Positions 62,819 through 64,000 of a DNA stretch of 64,000 bases are shown piece after piece. The translations under genes and the position numbers were made by a program. The DNA is from Labrys miyagiensis (GTDB lineage: Bacteria; Pseudomonadota; Alphaproteobacteria; Rhizobiales; Labraceae). The notes under the pieces are model-generated. The model saw nothing but the letters and a program-made list of their open reading frames with translations, was not told the DNA's origin and did not search any database. Within the stretch, counting starts at the first letter, position 1; the number at the start of each line of letters is the position of its first letter. Location of the stretch: assembly GCF_030160835.1 (NCBI RefSeq), contig NZ_BSPC01000009.1:1-64000 (forward strand). Direction: 5' to 3'.

Positions 62819-63748
62819 CTACATCTTCTCGATCCTGCCAGGATCGAGCCTGCCCCTCACCAGATCCCACAGAGCCAGCAGATTGCCGACAAGCCGGCCG
62901 CGCCGGTCAGCCCAGGGCTCGGGATTGAAGCTCTTGAGGAAGTTTGAGGAGAGGTTCCACACACCGCCTTCCAGGGCACCGCGCAGGCTCATATTGCCCT
63001 TGCGCGAGATATAGACGCGGTTGGCAATCTGCGAATAACCCAGGCGCCTGCCCGGGCTGCGGCCGGCCTTCTTGGTGCCGAGATGAACGCCGCGCAGGCG
63101 CTCGCTCTTCACCACGCGGCCGTAGCGCGCGATGGCGCGAGAGAAGTCGACATCCTCCAGCCAGGAATAGAGCGGCAGCCTTTCGTCGAAGGTGAGACCG
63201 TGGCGGCGCGCGAGGTCGAGTCTGATGGCCATGTTGCAGCCATAGGCATTATACACCTCGCTGAGCCGGTCCGGCGCCCGGTTCGGCCCCGCGTCAGAGA
63301 GGGCTTTCAACCCGGTGTTCATATCGATCCCGGCACCACGAATGCCATCGGCCAGCACGCAGCCCGTGGCGATCGCCACGTCCGGATTGGCATGGAAGAG
63401 CTTCTCGATCTCCACCAGGAAATCGGCATCGGGCAGGAAGTCGTCGTCGAAGAACACCATCACATCGGCGTTGCTGGCCGCCATCAGCGCATTGCGCTGA
63501 CGGCACAAGCCCACCGGGCTCGACACTGTGCTGAGCTGGGGATGCGCCTGTCGGAGTGTCTCTACGTCGGCATCCTCGGGCCTCGCCGGGCAGATCAGGA
63601 ACTCCTCCGGCGGGCGTTCCTGGTTGCGCATGAAGAGCACCGTATCGGCAAGCACCTCCCGGCGGCCGGCTGTGGCGATCGCAATGGCGATCTTCAGCTT
63701 GGCGGGCGACGTCACGGTCGCCTCTCTCCAGGTGGTACCGCCAGACAT
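62819..63748 (-). CDS. Family 2 glycosyltransferase
   Basis: With the start at 63748 (MSGGTTWREA) the 309-residue protein shows the GT-A plan: IAIAIATAGRREVLADTVLF, the nucleotide-sugar strand VMVFFDDDFLPDADFLVEIE with its Asp run, and the late LYSWLEDVDFSRAIARYGRV (ED motif). It transfers a sugar to a polysaccharide, lipid or protein. The following partial gene may be in the same operon. Confidence 0.85.
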   Translation of the reverse strand: MSGGTTWREATVTSPAKLKIAIAIATAGRREVLADTVLFMRNQERPPEEFLICPARPEDADVETLRQAHPQLSTVSSPVGLCRQRNALMAASNADVMVFFDDDFLPDADFLVEIEKLFHANPDVAIATGCVLADGIRGAGIDMNTGLKALSDAGPNRAPDRLSEVYNAYGCNMAIRLDLARRHGLTFDERLPLYSWLEDVDFSRAIARYGRVVKSERLRGVHLGTKKAGRSPGRRLGYSQIANRVYISRKGNMSLRGALEGGVWNLSSNFLKSFNPEPWADRRGRLVGNLLALWDLVRGRLDPGRIEKM

Positions 63749-63803
63749 AACGGCGTTGCGGGAATAGTGATCATGAAAATTGCGCAAAATCTGTATCATC
63801 GCA

Positions 63804-64000
63804 TCATGAGAAATTCATATGTTTCGTTAAGGAGAAGAAGCCGAGACGATCAAAGGATGCCGGAGATTCGAATTTTTCGCTGACTCCTTCGGAGAAAAGG
63901 ACAAGATTTCTCCGGTCCTGCAGCATCTTGTTGTAGATGATATATTCGGCGCCAAACCTGAAATGCTCCTTGCGCAGCATTTCCGCATCGATCTTGTCTT
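63804..64000 (-). CDS. C-terminus of a gene cut by the window end
   Basis: The frame is open from the window edge to TGA at 63804-63806 and encodes about 65 residues (DKIDAEMLRKEHFRFGAEYI, later FSEGVSEKFESPASFDRLGF). It is ordinary globular-protein sequence, probably from the same surface-polysaccharide operon as the glycosyltransferase 55 bases downstream. The family cannot be told from this part. Confidence 0.6.
   Translation of the reverse strand, partial: DKIDAEMLRKEHFRFGAEYIIYNKMLQDRRNLVLFSEGVSEKFESPASFDRLGFFSLTKHMNFS

Overview
The window has the features of an alphaproteobacterial, probably Hyphomicrobiales (Rhizobiales), chromosome. The right half is GC-rich with strong third-position GC, and it carries families and intergenic palindromes common in that order. 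Labrys-, Bosea- or Kaistia-like would be a guess; no marker fixes the genus.

Region 1 (1-3.4 kb) is a decayed accessory zone. It holds a 3' remnant of a ferredoxin-domain oxidoreductase, a 3' remnant of a gene that is intact at 19.3 kb, two small membrane-protein ORFs (one cut by an in-frame TGA), a secreted Gly/Tyr repeat protein and the N-terminus of a dead P4-type integrase. Region 2 (3425-32905) is an integrated element of about 29.5 kb. Its left end carries a 15-bp copy of the 3' end of tRNA-Ser(GGA), its right end abuts the intact tRNA gene, and an intact tyrosine integrase lies just inside the left end. Inside are a replication block (HTH/excisionase-like protein, Toprim/DUF3987 primase-helicase, DUF5681 protein, many overlapping small genes), a truncated Mu/TniB-type ATPase with a possible transposon end, a stand-alone class II aminoacyl-tRNA-synthetase-like protein, a serine recombinase with a possible res site, an OafA-type acyltransferase, a four-gene operon divergent from an SRAP (HMCES/YedK) protein, AT-rich membrane proteins, remnants of a LigD-type ligase and of a third integrase, a DUF3800 protein, an XRE repressor with two identical operators between divergent operons, and a phage end module (tail fibre, tail-fibre chaperone, large virion-like protein). 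No capsid, portal or terminase was found, so this is a mosaic or decayed prophage or a satellite-like element rather than a full phage.

Region 3 (33-64 kb) looks like ordinary core genome. It has an orphan ModA, a TetR/MFS pair and an RND efflux pair, a methyltransferase, acetyl-CoA synthetase, a ClC channel with CBS domains, aspartate aminotransferase, a small membrane protein, an epimerase, the two aconitase-X subunits, an EF-G-like GTPase, TrhO, QueC, a lipoprotein, a YncE-like propeller, a choline/betaine-binding protein with an alcohol dehydrogenase and a BetI-like regulator, a polysaccharide deacetylase divergent from a LysR regulator, a family 2 glycosyltransferase and a gene cut by the window end.

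Three families of long intergenic inverted repeats punctuate region 3, and one copy has been absorbed into the C-terminus of trhO. The best leads are the aaRS-like protein in a mobile context, the XRE-controlled divergent operons with their small exported and acidic proteins, the serial integration history at the tRNA-Ser site, and the overlapping small-gene operons, which are coupled translationally but have no recognised function.
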